A stretch of DNA of 64,000 nucleotides from Catonia carolina (Eukaryota; Arthropoda; Insecta; Hemiptera; Achilidae): assembly GCA_035578175.1 (NCBI GenBank), contig JAQMRL010000010.1, positions 29,875,784 through 29,939,783 of the forward strand. The letters run 5' to 3'. Made by a program: the position numbers and the translations under genes. Below are positions 22,267-33,887 of the stretch, one piece after another (within the stretch, counting starts at the first letter, position 1; every line of letters begins with the position of its first letter). The notes under the pieces are model-generated. The model worked only from the letters and a program-made list of their open reading frames with translations. It did not search any database and had not been told where the DNA came from.

Positions 22267-22976
22267 GTCTCTATTGGCGGATTTAAGGGGTCACATAGAT
22301 CATCCCCTCCAATCATCAAAGATCAGCCCCTCCCTTTTTTTTAATATATTTTAATAGATTTTTTTATTATTGATTTATTGGTTTTTATTATTTTTATAAA
22401 TATTATTATAAATTAATACAAGTTAATTTATAATTTTATTTATTTATTTTAATTTATAATAATGTAATAATTTTTTTTATTAGTTTTTAATTTATTATTA
22501 TTATTATTTTTTATTAGTTATTTATTAGTTTTAATTATTATTGATACACTAAAATAAGCACTAACATAACATATTTTAATTACTTATTTAGTAATCCCTT
22601 AATAACAAATAGTTGTAAGTGCTTATATTACAGTAAACCTTTACCAATAAACATGTATCTTTACATTTTATTTGTTGAATGACGCATTATGATATAAAAT
22701 TCTTTTAAATTCCAAATTGGAAAAAGTAATATATTCCTCATCGTTGAATTTCTTAAATGTCTAAAATTTCTCCATTTTATCTGTTGTAACAATACGAAAA
22801 TTGAAAATTTTAGGCTCAGAAATGCGCAAAACGTGTTTTTAAGATGTAAATTTTAAAAAAAAATTCTTAAAAAATTCCCAGATTTCCCGCTCTCCTGAGT
22901 GGGTATATAATACCCCCGCACTCCCCGGTAGTGACTACCGTCCAAACTTGATGTTAAATCCGCCACTATAGTCTAT
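22267..22976. mobile_element. MITE-K, hAT-like ends
   Basis: The ends are TTGGCGGATTTAA (left, 22274) and TTAAATCCGCCA (right, ending 22965), inverted repeats resembling hAT-type GTGGCGGAT termini seen in insects. Flanking CAGTCTCT (22265-22272) and TAGTCTAT (22969-22976) could be a decayed 8-bp target duplication (6 of 8). The interior is an AT-only low-complexity tract (22330-22560) plus a GC-richer end near 22880-22945. No coding sequence. Confidence 0.6.
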
Positions 22977-23194
22977 TACATGAAAAAATAAAATTTTTGT
23001 GAAACGAAGAAAAATTTGAGAAATCTTTCTTATACCAGTTTACTTTGAAATCATACCAAAACAATTAGGTGCGGTAAAATAACCTCCTTATTTTAAAATG
23101 TACCTAAATAAAAACACAATTTTTCTGTATAAAACAAATTTACTTATGGTTTTCTTATTCTATGACTGGAAGTTTTCCCTACTTAGTTTTAGAA

Positions 23195-23700
23195 AGTATT
23201 TCGGACAGGTGGTGTCCGTTATTGTCAATGCATTGCTGCAACTGCATTCTGAAGTTCTCAGTAACTCTTTCCAGCATGGCTTAAAGTATGCAATGGATTT
23301 CCTCCTGTATTGCTTGCTTCAAGTCCTAAAGGTTGCTAGGGCGAAATTTGACCACTCTGCTTTCAGTAATTACACAAAACAATCACACGGGGTTAATTTG
23401 GGCGAGGGTGCTCACCATGCAATGTCACCTCCCCGAGAAATCAACTGATCAGGAAGAAACATTTACCTCAAAATGTTCATTGATATCCGGAATGTTTGGG
23501 CCGTGGCACCGTTCTGCTGAAACCAGACGTTCTCTAGAGCACGCTCTCTTAGTACTGGAGTTAACAGTAACCAAAATATCTTCTTCAAAATAATGAGGTC
23601 CGATGATTCCAAGCTGTGTCAATGCGCACCATACAGCAACACATTCACTATGAAAAGGCCTTTTGTTGATCTCTCAAGAGTTAGAGGTTAAAATGTGTCT
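23195..23700 (-). pseudogene. DDE (Tc1/mariner-like) transposase relic
   Basis: Read in several minus-strand frames, it gives SVETHFNL (cf. SDE-x-HFHL), CVAVWCALTQLGIIGPHYFEE, a gap, then LKQAIQEEIHCI, MLERVTENF and QCIDNNGHHLSEI. These are the conserved blocks around and after the catalytic domain of IS630-Tc1-mariner transposases common in arthropods. The segment with the second and third catalytic acids is deleted or unrecognisable. Plus-strand frames over it (23098-23593) are shadows. Confidence 0.75.
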
Positions 23701-23904
23701 CAACACTAAAAAAGAAAACGATAGCGTTTGATGGTAGACTACTCAAGATGTTTTGACATGCTCCCATACGGCTTTGACAATAACATTAAGAGAGTTCTTG
23801 GACGATAATCATCTTAAATTTCCCCCTTTCCTCCGTCCATTGCTGATATCCCTAACACTCTGAGTTTCTCCCAGTATTCACTGCACATTAAAAAAAAAAT
23901 ACGG

Positions 23905-24712
23905 AGATTATTTTGCCGCGTTCTGTATACTGCTCATCTAAAGTTTTTTTTAACAAAACTACCTTCATCATTAAATTTAACTTCCAGGACTTGTAGTTTG
24001 AATGAATTGGAATACTTTGAGAAGTTAGAATCGGTCATCTGCAGAACAATATTTAAATGAATATATTTTCTACTTCTAGTACAAACTGAATCATATCCAG
24101 TAAAATGTAGGCTATAACATTTCCATTGTTGTTTTATTTTTCCTCTTTTTCCTTTTAATTAAAGCGTAATTTGTATTAGATTTTATGTAAGTATACCAGC
24201 AATTAAGAATTTTAGATACTACATTTTTTTAAGCACTGCAGTTTTTCAAAATTGATTGACACATACCTGCCATGTATTTCTTTTAACAACATATGTTTTT
24301 CAACAAATTATAGGCATTTAACATGTGCAACATTTTTAGAAATATTTTTTTTTTAAATGTATTGAAAACACAAAACAAACCAGTTTTGTCTTTTATAACC
24401 AATACTCTTAGACCATATGTAGCAAAATATGCATGTTATACTTGTTCCCTATTTCAACAATATTTTTACGATCTAACGGATAAATGTTGACAAGTATGCC
24501 TATCTCTTTACTCATAAAAAGAAAGGTGTTTCATCAATATGTTTCCCTTTTTACGCTTGAATATTACAGTGAAATATATAAATAAGACAAAAATATATCC
24601 TTTTACCCAAATGTAGTGAATTTCGTCCTTGCTACTGCTAATATATATATTTCACGAAAATTCACTTGCATCCCTCATCATCCCACAGATGTTATAGATT
24701 TTTATAAACTTT
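23905..24712. other. AT-rich stretch, nothing recognised
   Basis: No supported feature. Confidence 0.5.
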
Positions 24713-24715
24713 AAA

Positions 24716-25108
24716 AGCGCCCATAACAGACAGGTGGAGTGTCAAATTATTTACATTCAATCTGTTCGTTGCAGGGCTAAAATAAATAGTTCTGTTTCTT
24801 ATCACATGGTCAGCCAATTAATGACTGAATCATTTAAGAACAGAAGAGGTAGCGGTGTAAAAGACACTAATCAAAGTTATTTCCTCTGAACATAATGAAT
24901 TTTATTATACAGCCAGACCCTGTGGTGAATGAAGTGAAGGTGTCATTTGCAGAGTGGAAAATTTGCTTTTCAGAGGGCCCGGCATACTGATAAGCATACT
25001 TTTCCACTTGGTGAGGAAGACATTGGTAAACCACCTCAAACCTCGTTTTATTTAGTAAAACCTCTACAGGTTCAAACCAGCCTTTTGGCTGATGACCTAA
25101 ACAACAAA
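24716..25108 (+). mobile_element. SINE-B, full-length
   Basis: Runs from CCCATAACAGACAGGTGGAG to GATGACCTAAACAACAAAC, about 390 bp, colinear with 35352-35742 and 56366-56757. The 3' end holds a stem-loop (CAGCCTTTTGGCTG) followed by an A-rich tail, resembling the 3' end of the LINE relic at 58023. It has no convincing box A/B pair at its 5' end, so tRNA ancestry is not shown. Confidence 0.85.
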
Positions 25109-25261
25109 CTTTTAAAATCTTTTTAATACTTATTTTAAACCACATTATTATCATATTATAGGCTACATGATTCCGATGTAAAATTTAACGGAAATAACAA
25201 AAGAAAAAACTCCATTATGATGTACATTTAGAAATGAGAAATAAAATTAAGTGGATGTCTC

Positions 25262-25428
25262 TGTGGTATCCACGAGAACCACTAGCGATAGTGGTTAGTG
25301 CGCTAGACTACCAAGAGAGACATCTCGGTTTCGATTTCTGGCCAGAGCCTGGAAATTATTACGAGCCAAAACACATGGTTTCATACCCCAAAGTAGTCGC
25401 TACTAACCAAGATTTGATACGACTTAAA
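25262..25428 (+). mobile_element. SINE-E, uninterrupted copy
   Basis: tRNA-like head with ATAGTGGTTAGTGCG (box-A-like, about 25288) and GGTTTCGATTTCTGG (box-B-like, about 25330). Body: CCAGAGCCTGGAAATTATTA, CCAAAACACATGG, GTCGCTACTAACCAAG. A-rich tail. Serves as the empty-site reference for 14035-14905. The 81-residue open frame here (25234-25479) is not a gene. Confidence 0.75.
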
Positions 25429-25706
25429 AATAAACTTAAAAACACTAGTAAAATAAGTATAGGCTTAATAAGTTGGTAAAATGTCATCCATTGTATTGTA
25501 AATGATTCCTGCTTATCTATAAATACAGTTATGATTAACGGACGTAACATGGTTTTACGTGGTTATATTAAAGACGCTTCCGGGATATTCTTCTAAAATA
25601 AATCTGAAACTGGAAAGTAGTAAATCTTATAAATTTTTTATTTTTATTAAATGACATTATTTGCAATCAGTTTTAAAAAAAAATAAACTATAAACAAATC
25701 TTTTGA

Positions 25707-25904
25707 GCCGGCCGCATTGGCGCAGTTGGTAACGTGCTCGCCTCTCATCATGCGGTCCTGGGTTCGAATCCCACTCAGGCACGGTATATTTTCATACGTT
25801 ACAAAAAATCATTTCATCCTCCATTGTACAGTAGTTACACCCCAACGTCGTCGATAACGACCATTGTAGTTGATGCGACGTTAAATACATAAATAAAAAA
25901 AAAC
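25707..25904 (+). mobile_element. SINE-F, complete, with 7-bp target duplication
   Basis: Starts GCCGGCCGCATTGG. Box A TGGCGCAGTTGG is at 25718-25729 and box B GGTTCGAATCC at 25761-25771, the spacing of a tRNA pol III promoter. The body runs through ACGTTACAAAAAATCATTTC and GATGCGACGTTAAATACATA to an A-rich tail. CTTTTGA flanks it at 25700-25706 and 25905-25911. It is a tRNA-derived SINE, not a functional tRNA gene, because the tRNA-like part runs on without a terminator. Confidence 0.92.
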
Positions 25905-25911
25905 CTTTTGA

Positions 25912-26285
25912 ATTTACAAATCACAAGTTGAGGCCTCATTACCCTGTTTGTACCTCTCATTATATCAATAACATTATTCATATGTTAAAAGAGAAAATTA
26001 CTATGTACTAAGATATTTACATTTTACAATATGGAATACTTTTCAATATAATTTTATGTACATTTAAACTCTTTCAGACAAGTCCAAAACATGGTAACGT
26101 TTCAGGCGCCTAACTTCTTCTGAACTATTATCTTATAATATGATTTTTATAAGTTAGTAACAAGAATTTTATAAATTAAACTATCTATAAATTTAAACTG
26201 GTAAAACAAGACTGGCAGAAAATATGGCGTTCAAAGACAAACTTAACAAAAAGCTCATATATGTTACAATTTTATACTTATCAAA
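25912..26285. other. AT-rich stretch, nothing recognised
   Basis: No supported feature. Confidence 0.5.
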
Positions 26286-26289
26286 AATG

Positions 26290-27052
26290 TCTACACATTT
26301 GGGTGATTCAAAACTATACGGCAATCTCTTGGAATATCATTCTATAGCTAAAAATAAGAAAAAAAGTTCACATAAACATATGCCTGAAAACGCTTAGTTA
26401 GCGAGTTACGGCTAGCGAAAAATTTCACCTAGAACTCTGTACCCTCGGTGAAGTAAGGCCGTATAAAAATGTTAAAGGTAGTTTTAAAGATACAAATACG
26501 ATTTTTCTTATGTTATTTAATCTGAAAAATTGAATAAAATTGGTTCCAGAGCTATAAGTGCAATACTTTCAGAGATATCTTACATAAAACACAAGAATTG
26601 GTGCAAAGAAATAACACATTTTTGTGTTTAACGTAAGATTACTTTCATAAATAGTAAATAAAGGTGTATTTTTTCTTAAATAAATTTGTAGAAAATTTAA
26701 TTCTGAAAAGATTTATGAGAATTACTCAGGAAAAACATGAATAATAAATATTGAAATTTCGCTTTAGTTAAAATCAAAACAGACGCACATAAAACGCACA
26801 TTCTTAACTGTATAAAATATTAACTAATATTTAGGTATTACTAATATTTAGTAACAGCTGCAGGTGTTACTGCCAACCTAAATATTAGTTAATATTTTAT
26901 GCAGTTAAGAGTGTGCGTTTTATGTGCGTCTGTTTTGATTTTAAATAAAGCGAAATTTCAATATCTATTATTCATTTTTCCTGAGTAATTCACATGAATC
27001 TTTTCAGAATTAAATTTTCTACAAATTTATTTAACAAAAAATACACACAATT
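26290..27052. mobile_element. MITE-I-related element with long palindromic end
   Basis: The first part (26380-26660) aligns with the interior of MITE-I (GTTAGCGAGTTACGGCTAGC against the 32690 region) and, inverted, with 12490-12850. From 26661 the sequence folds back: 26661-26836 is the inverted complement of about 26876-27047, with a roughly 40-bp spacer containing CAGCTGCAGGTG. The arms differ by few substitutions. Confidence 0.65.
26661..27047. repeat. Long palindrome, arms about 175 bp
   Basis: The left arm runs from GTGTATTTTTTCTTAAATAA to TAACTAATATTTAGGT. The right arm reverses it from ACCTAAATATTAGTTA to TTAACAAAAAATACAC. Paired blocks such as CAGACGCACATAAAACGCAC and GTGCGTTTTATGTGCGTCTG are exact. 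Confidence 0.9.
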
Positions 27053-27054
27053 TC

Positions 27055-27563
27055 AAACTTTTCGGTCAAATAATTATCGATTTACACGCCTCTAAATGCA
27101 TGAAATTTGTTACGGTAGCAAAAAACCGGGTCTTTTAGTCTTCCAACTCTGATATGGCAATTTTTATACAACATTAAAAATATACGACTGTTATGGGTCA
27201 ACGCAGAATAAAATGAGCTAAATTATGATGTAAAGTATGTTAAAATCCGACTCATAGTTTTGGAGATGCAAGGGTTCAAACTCGGGTGTCTATGATTATG
27301 AAACCGATGGTAAGTACGGGTATTGTCCGTTATTCAGACAAAGAGGCCTCTACTCCATTTTCGCATTAGACATCACACAGTTGGAAAGTTCCTTGTAGCA
27401 AAATCACGGGCTAGTTGGTTTGGGTGGTAATTTAGTCGTTCGTGAAATTTACTATAGAAGGAGGTGGTAAATCTGTAGGAATTTTTAAAAACGAGTTTGA
27501 AATCTGTTAACTACCTTTATCCATACTCTATTACACTCTATTTACCACATAAAATCTCAGTCT
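27055..27563. other. No recognised feature
   Basis: Moderately AT-rich, no family match. A segment near 27245-27330 (CAAGGGTTCAAACTCGGGTG) has a box-B-like string but no partner box A, so I do not call a SINE. Confidence 0.45.
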
Positions 27564-27567
27564 CTTT

Positions 27568-28515
27568 TTTTTACTTTCTCTTGCCTATATGAATACATAG
27601 GAAGGAAAGTATTGTTTTCATGTCGATTTTAAGAAATCAATTTTCCACCGGATCTACACGTTTTCAGACCCCCTGAACCCAAAAAACATGTTTTTTTAGC
27701 GATTGGTCTCTGTGTGTGTCTATGTCTCTGTGTGTATGTACACAAAATATTTCAAGAACGGAACATCGTACGAATTTGAAATTTGAAACTTAAGTTATAT
27801 ACCACTACTGAACCCGACACGAACATTTTCATCAAAATCGGTCAATCGGAAGTAGTAGTTTATTCGTGTAATTTTTCAGTTTTTTGCAATTTTCTCAAAA
27901 ATTGGTCATACGATTTTTTTAAAAATCGCCTGGTTTACTAAATTTTTTATACTCTACAAGATAGGGTAGGCGCCATTTGCTGAAATTCTTGGTGAGGCTG
28001 TTTTCACGTAAACAAATTATTTTTTAAGATCGCGGCTTTATTATGCATTTTACAGCAAAAATGTATATAATTAAAGTTGTAGAGAATTTGAAATGCTACA
28101 ACTTTTATTTTAAAACATATTTTTGTATAACGCTTAGTTTAGCGGTAATTAGCGATTTCTGTTTTTTTCTCCCGAAAACGTGTGAAATTTTTTTTTTTTA
28201 AATTTCGGTCTCAGTATGCATTTTATGACAAAAGTGTATATAATCAAATTTGTAGAAAATTAAAAGATCTACAACTTTTTTTAAAGCATTTTTTGTACAG
28301 TTACTAGTTTAGCGTAAAAGAGCGATTTTCCGTATTTTTAAGCCGAACTGAGATTGATTTTCATTTTGCGTCTTTCATATATGATTAAAATAAGGTTATG
28401 TTTTCGAGGTTAGGGTTCTGTTTATTTCTAATGTTTTTATGACGAATGTAACGTTTTATTGTTAATTATTTGCATTAGTAAGAGAAAGTCGTGTGAGTGT
28501 TTTACACCAGATTTT
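27568..28515 (-). mobile_element. Rep-A, full-length
   Basis: Starts TTTTTACTTTCTCTTGCC and the CCTATATGAATACATAGG hairpin, and ends AGAAAGTCGTGTGAGTGTTT and ACACCAGATTTT. The microsatellite is reduced to a few TG steps (27715-27740). More diverged than the 45.9 kb copy. Confidence 0.88.
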
Positions 28516-28519
28516 ATTA

Positions 28520-29058
28520 CCTTTAATTTACTAAAATGCTTTTTGAAGAACCGATTTTATTTTGCGAGTGTTCCATGTATTTTAATACTCCTAAACGACC
28601 ACTCCTACTCCCGACGATCACCCACCAAGCCTTAGGCATTGTATTAAAGTTTAATTTTATTGGTTAAATAAAATTTTCATTCATTAACAGGAAAAAAATT
28701 GTGCGAACAGTTTGGGATAAATTAAACAGTACAAGCCCATTAGGTTTATAAAAGCAAAGATTTGTTGTATAGCAATAATAGTGATATCGCTCGTGATTCT
28801 TTATGTGAATTTATTCGCACAATGCTTTTATACTACAAAATCAAACTGCTCCGGAATTTTTAAAATAAAGTAACCATCGGGTTAATTTTCCCTAAAGGTA
28901 GAAATGGAAAACACAAAGCGTAAGAGAATAATGTAGCAAAATAATGAATATCTCTTTGACCTTCAGGCTTAATTTTTATTTAAAAATGCAGTAGTTATAT
29001 TATTTTAATCTCTAAAATTTACTTAGCATTGACTTTTAAATTCGTTGTAAAATTTATA
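28520..29058. other. AT-rich stretch, nothing recognised
   Basis: No supported feature. Confidence 0.5.
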
Positions 29059-29061
29059 AAA

Positions 29062-29839
29062 TTTTTACTTTCTTTTACCCTATACGAATATAATCGTATA
29101 TATGGAAGAATTGTATTATTTCCATGTTAAATTTTTACCAGAAATGCACGTTTTCAGACCCCCTGAACCCAGAAAACGTGTTTTTAACGATTGGTCTGTG
29201 TATGGTTGTACAAAATATCTCAAGAGCGGAATATCGTAGACGTTAAAACTTATATAACTTAAAGTTAGATACCACTAGGAGACCCCACAATGACACTTTC
29301 ATCAAAATTGGTGAACCGGAAGTAGTAGTTTTAATTTTCACTTTTTTCCAATTTTATAAAAAAACGGCTTCTAAGATTTTTATATAAACCGCCTCATTTA
29401 CTACACTTTTTATGTGAGATGTGATAAACACTCTACTAAAATTTCTGGGGCCTCGCTATCGTGGTAACAAAAAACTATTATTTTTAAGATTGTAGCCTTA
29501 ATTTTGGGCATAAGTACGTATTTATAATTAAAGTCATTGAATATTAAAAGAAACCTACAACTTTTATTTCAAGAAGGTTTTTCTGCAGAGCGTAGTTTAA
29601 AGTCAATTTAGTGATTTTCAGTTTTTTAAATTCTACAGAGGTGGATTTTCATTTTGCGTTATTCACTTCTGATAAAAATTAAGTAATGTTTTTTACTTTC
29701 TCTTGCCTATATGAATATATAGGAAGGAAAGTATTGTTTTCATGTCGATTTTTCGAAATCGAGTTTTCACCGGATCTATACGTTTTCAGACCCCCTGAAC
29801 CCAAAAAACATGTTTTTAGCGATTGGTCTGTGTGTGTGT

Positions 29840-29890
<51 letters not shown>

Positions 29891-30755
29891 TGTGTGTGTG
29901 TGTGTCTGTGTGTGAACAGAATATCTCAAGAACGGAACATCGTACGAACTTGAAACTTGAAACTTAAGTTACATACCACTACCGAACGCGACACGAACAT
30001 TTTCATCAAAATCGGTCAACCGGAAGTAGTAGTTTATTCGTATAATTTTTCAGTTTTTTGCGATTTTCTCAAAAACTGGTCCTACGATTTTTTTTTAAAT
30101 CGCCTATATTACTCAATTTTTTATTCTCTACAAGATAGGGTAGGCGCCATGTTTGCTGAAATTCTCGGTGAGGCTGTTTTCACGTAAAAACGTTGTTTTT
30201 TTAAGATTACGGCTTTAATATCATCTATAAATTTAAGCGCAAAAACTTATATAATAAAAGTTGTAGAGAATTTAAAAACCTACAACTTCTGTTTCAAACA
30301 TTTTTTTGTATGACGCTTAGTTTAGCAGTAATTAGCGATTTTCTGATTTTTTCTCACGAAAACGTGTGAAAAATCGATTTTTTTAAGATTTTGGCCTTAG
30401 TATGCATTTTACGACAAAAGTGTATATAACCAAATTTATAGGAAATTTAAAGATCTACAACTTTTATTTAACGTATTTTTCTCTACAGAGCCTAGTTTAG
30501 CGTGAAATAGTGATTTTCCGTATTTTTAAGCCAGACTGAGGTTGATTTTCATTTTGAGTGTTTCACTCATGATTAAAATAAGGTTATGTTTATTGAGGTT
30601 AGTTTTTTGTTTATTTCTAATATTTTATTACTAATGTTAAATTATATTGTAAATTATTTGCATTGGCAAGAGAAAGTTGTGTGAGTGTTTCACACCAGAT
30701 TTTTTTATTTATATTAGTAAGAAAAGTCATGTGAGTGTTTTACACCAGATTTTTA
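29062..30755 (-). mobile_element. Older Rep-A, split by a younger Rep-A
   Basis: The left part (29062-29689) is a diverged Rep-A without microsatellite (TATGGTTGTACAAAATATCT). The right end (30707-30755) carries the missing terminus, TTAGTAAGAAAAGTCATGTG and ACACCAGATTTTT. The intervening 29690-30706 is a separate, far better preserved copy in the same orientation. Confidence 0.85.
29690..30706 (-). mobile_element. Younger Rep-A inserted in Rep-A
   Basis: Complete, with TTTTTACTTTCTCTTGCC start, hairpin, TG run (29827-29913), and GGCAAGAGAAAGTTGTGTG with the GTGTG...CACAC hairpin at the far end. Both junctions fall in T-runs. Confidence 0.9.
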
Positions 30756-30759
30756 ATTT

Positions 30760-31885
30760 AATATTTTGTTATCAATTAACGTTTCTTCATGTCCAATCTT
30801 TAAAATATACAAAATGAGTTGATTGTGATATTATAGAAAGAAGAATTACTCACTGAATTATATTCTGGATGTATTACTCCACCGAGATCACTGTCAATTT
30901 ACTCTTTAATTACAAACATTATTCACTGAAAAATTTCAAGGGAACAACAAATCTCTTTTCCAAACTCTCTTGAGCCTTAGTGAAGGCTTTTCGTGTTCTG
31001 TAAACGTACTCGTCTTAATTCGGTTATTTATATTTTCCTAATTTTTTTTGAAAAGTTGGTGAAATCATTTTACTGTTTCCTCAAAGTGTATAAGCCTTTA
31101 AAACTTTTCTAATTTAGTTTTAACCGTTAAGTAATAAATATTATTTCTTTAGTTTTCAAAAACTTAAAACTCTAAAACTCAGCTTGTATATTCTACAAAA
31201 TAATAATACATAACAACTCCGTTAATCCAACATTTCGGATAATCTTAACTAATCTTTTTTATAACATGCTCTTTACGTATATAACGTGTTTTAAAATAAA
31301 AATTAAGTAATTTTATGATTCAAAATTATTTTTTATAACTTACTTAATTCAAATAATTATAAAACAATTTATTTACAATGATTTTTGGCTTTTTCACGGG
31401 AGGAAATACATACTGAAATGAAAAGAAACCTGAATAGCCAATTATGTATGCATGCATTTAAATTTTATGAGTTGAAAAATATCCTTACTAAAATAATTTT
31501 TTGCTTGTAAAATATTATTTTAAAGTTAAATGTTTTGTCTGTTTTTTTATGATAAGAAAACTATATTGTCAAGTAAGTTACTTTTTCTTTTGGTTAATTG
31601 TATCACAAACCCTAAAATTTGTAAGAAAAAATACTTGTGTAATTTTTTTTCTCTCTTGTTGCTTTTTATATGTTGTCTTAATGCAAAGTCCGACTCCGCT
31701 CTGACGATCAAACGACCATGGGTGATACTGCAACGTAAATGTATGGTTTTGATTTTTCAGTTTACACGTTTGTATTTTATTTTAAGTTTGTTTTTATTTA
31801 AGATTATGTATTTTGTTCAATAAAGTAAAGGCATTATTATTAATTATAATAATTAACTTTAAAACGAAATTATGATTGTACGTTT
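30760..31885. other. AT-rich stretch, nothing recognised
   Basis: Open frames at 31501-31823 are overlapping hydrophobic, Phe/Leu/Cys-rich translations of T-rich DNA with no motif. I do not call genes. Confidence 0.5.
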
Positions 31886-31886
31886 C

Positions 31887-31937
31887 AACATTTTTATTGG
31901 GAAAGAGAAAAACGTGTGAATATTTCATACCAGATTG
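31887..31937 (-). mobile_element. Rep-A terminal scrap
   Basis: GGGAAAGAGAAAAACGTGTG and TTTCATACCAGATTG correspond to the hairpin end of Rep-A (GGCAAGAGAAAG..GTGTG...CACCAGA). The rest is gone. Confidence 0.6.
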
Positions 31938-31939
31938 TT

Positions 31940-32555
31940 GTTTTTTATTATGCATATTTTTCGTAAAATCCGAAATTTATGAAAATTTGAACAGGTTCTT
32001 ATCCTAATTAGTTCGGATTAGCAAGGTTTTTATGTAGTCATTTGTACCTAGTGTTATTAGGACCGTAATTTTAATAAGACCCCTCCGAGACAAGCAATCG
32101 CGTCCACGGATACGATTGTTAATTTATAATAAAATTGAAATGTACGACAAATTTTAATTTAATTTTTTTAAAAATAAATGTAATATAAATTACAAAAATA
32201 TAGTTCTTTATACTTTAAATTTGTGGAGACGTTGATTCATGTATTATGTAAATTCAATTTGTTCTGGCTCATGTGTTTTAAAGGGCTTCCACATAAACAT
32301 AAATTCAAAGATAAAGTAAACTGTGTTCCATAGATAAAACGGGTACAAAGGATGCACTTTCTTCCTTAAATTGAATTTTTAAGTTAAATGAAATTTATCT
32401 GTCTTTGATCTTAAACTCTTACGTTCAAAGACATTGGATAATACTTTTATAGCATTATAGTGCGTAATCTTATTATGCACTTCCTAGTAGTGACTTCAAA
32501 ATTGTATTTTTTATATTGTAAATTTCAGCATATATTTTATATTTATAATATTTTT
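31940..32555. other. AT-rich stretch, nothing recognised
   Basis: No supported feature. Confidence 0.5.
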
Positions 32556-32560
32556 ACTTC

Positions 32561-33172
32561 CTCATGACCTATATGAATAATTATACTGGCTGTTTCATAA
32601 GGAAAGGATCATACTACTTCAGGAATTGATTATACAGTTAAAAAACGAAAATAGTTCCCAATAAACATGGATGCGAAAACCATTCTTAAGCGAATTTCGG
32701 CTAGCGAAAGATTTAACTTGGAATTCAGTTTTCCCTGTGAAATGAATTCATACTTAAATTTTTAAGACATTAATTAAGGTTTTATGTTCAAAGTTAATCT
32801 ACTTCAAACCTAAGAAAGACATGTTTTTCGAGATCTAATTTTGCGTATCTTATAAGATATCTCAAGAAATGACTATACTTAAAGACATGAGACTGGTTTT
32901 ATTAGATTTTTCAGCTCATTTTGCATAAAACCTGTTTAATTACCAACCTTAATTAAAGCCCAAAAAATTGAAGTATGGATTAATTTCACTGGAAACGTTT
33001 TTCTTATTTTTAGCTGTATAATCAGGCCTGAAGTATGATCCGTTCCTCATGAAACACCCTGTATAGGGAAGAAAAGTATTGTGTTCATGTCGATTTTCCA
33101 AAATCCAGTGTTCACGAAGAATACACTTTCTCAGGCCCTATGAACTAAAAAACATGATTTTAGCGATTGGTC

Positions 33173-33206
<34 letters not shown>

Positions 33207-33885
33207 CGCGCGTGTGTGTCAGTGTGTGAACAAAATATCAAGAACGGAATATCATTCAAAGTTAAAACTTGGAACTTTAATTAGATACCGTAAGAAGAAC
33301 TCGACACGAATATTTTCATCAAAATCGATCAACCGAAAGTAAGCTACTAGTTTATTGGTGCGATTTTCACTATGCGATTTTCTGAAAAATAACTTCAACA
33401 ATTTTTTTTTTGAATTGCTTCATTTACTACTTTTTTGGTGTTCTACAAGATAGATTTAGCAATACATCTGCTAAAATTTTTGGGGCTATGCTCTCATGGT
33501 AAAAAGTAATTATTTTGTTAAGATTGCAACATTAATATGATTTGTACTTTTTCATGTTTATTCTACGAGTACAACTAAAGTTGTAGAAAATTAAAAATCT
33601 ACAACTTTATTTCAATCCTTTCTTTCTACAACGTTTAGTTCAGCGCCAATTATTATTGATTTTTGGTATTTTGCTCAATAAAATCAGTAATAAATAGGAG
33701 TTTTTGAGATTGTGGGCAAGCATTTACGACAAAAATGTATATAATCAAAGTTACAAACAATTATAAAAACCTACCAATTTTATTAAAAGTATTATTTTTT
33801 ATAGAGCATAGTTAAGCGTCAATTAGTGATTTTTCCCTAAATTTAAGTTCTAGAGGTCGATACTTCACCGTACTCTTACTAGCAG
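32561..33885 (-). mobile_element. Diverged Rep-A interrupted by MITE-I
   Basis: The start TTTTTACTTCCTCATGACC and ATATGAAT (32561-32585) continues after the insert with TATAGGGAAGAAAAGTATTG (33062 on), through a TG/CG run (33173-33228), to a truncated end near 33885 where Rep-H begins. The degree of divergence marks it as one of the oldest Rep-A copies. Confidence 0.8.
32586..33061. mobile_element. MITE-I, about 476 bp with about 50-bp inverted repeats and TATA flanks
   Basis: The left end is CTGGCTGTTTCATAAGGAAA and the right end, on the minus strand, is CAGGGTGTTTCATGAGGAAC. Similarity continues through GGATCATAC, TTCAGG and GATTATACAG. TATA precedes (32582-32585) and follows (33062-33065). 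TA-type duplication and CAGGGTG termini fit a Tc1/mariner-mobilised MITE. The host Rep-A sequence is continuous when the insert is removed. Confidence 0.85.
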
Positions 33886-33887
33886 TG

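Noticed and set aside
23098..23593. Plus-strand genes of 116 and 86 aa
   Set aside because: Antisense shadows of the DDE transposase relic on the minus strand.
25707..25780. A functional tRNA gene
   Set aside because: Box A and B are good but the sequence continues into a repeated body and A-rich tail, with other dispersed copies, so it is a tRNA-derived SINE head.
29062..30755. Long terminal repeats of an LTR retrotransposon (two similar direct copies)
   Set aside because: The similarity is between two nested Rep-A copies; no LTR-type ends, primer-binding site or gag/pol sequence.
31501..31823. Small membrane-protein genes
   Set aside because: Hydrophobic translations of T-rich DNA in two overlapping frames, no motif, no conserved context.
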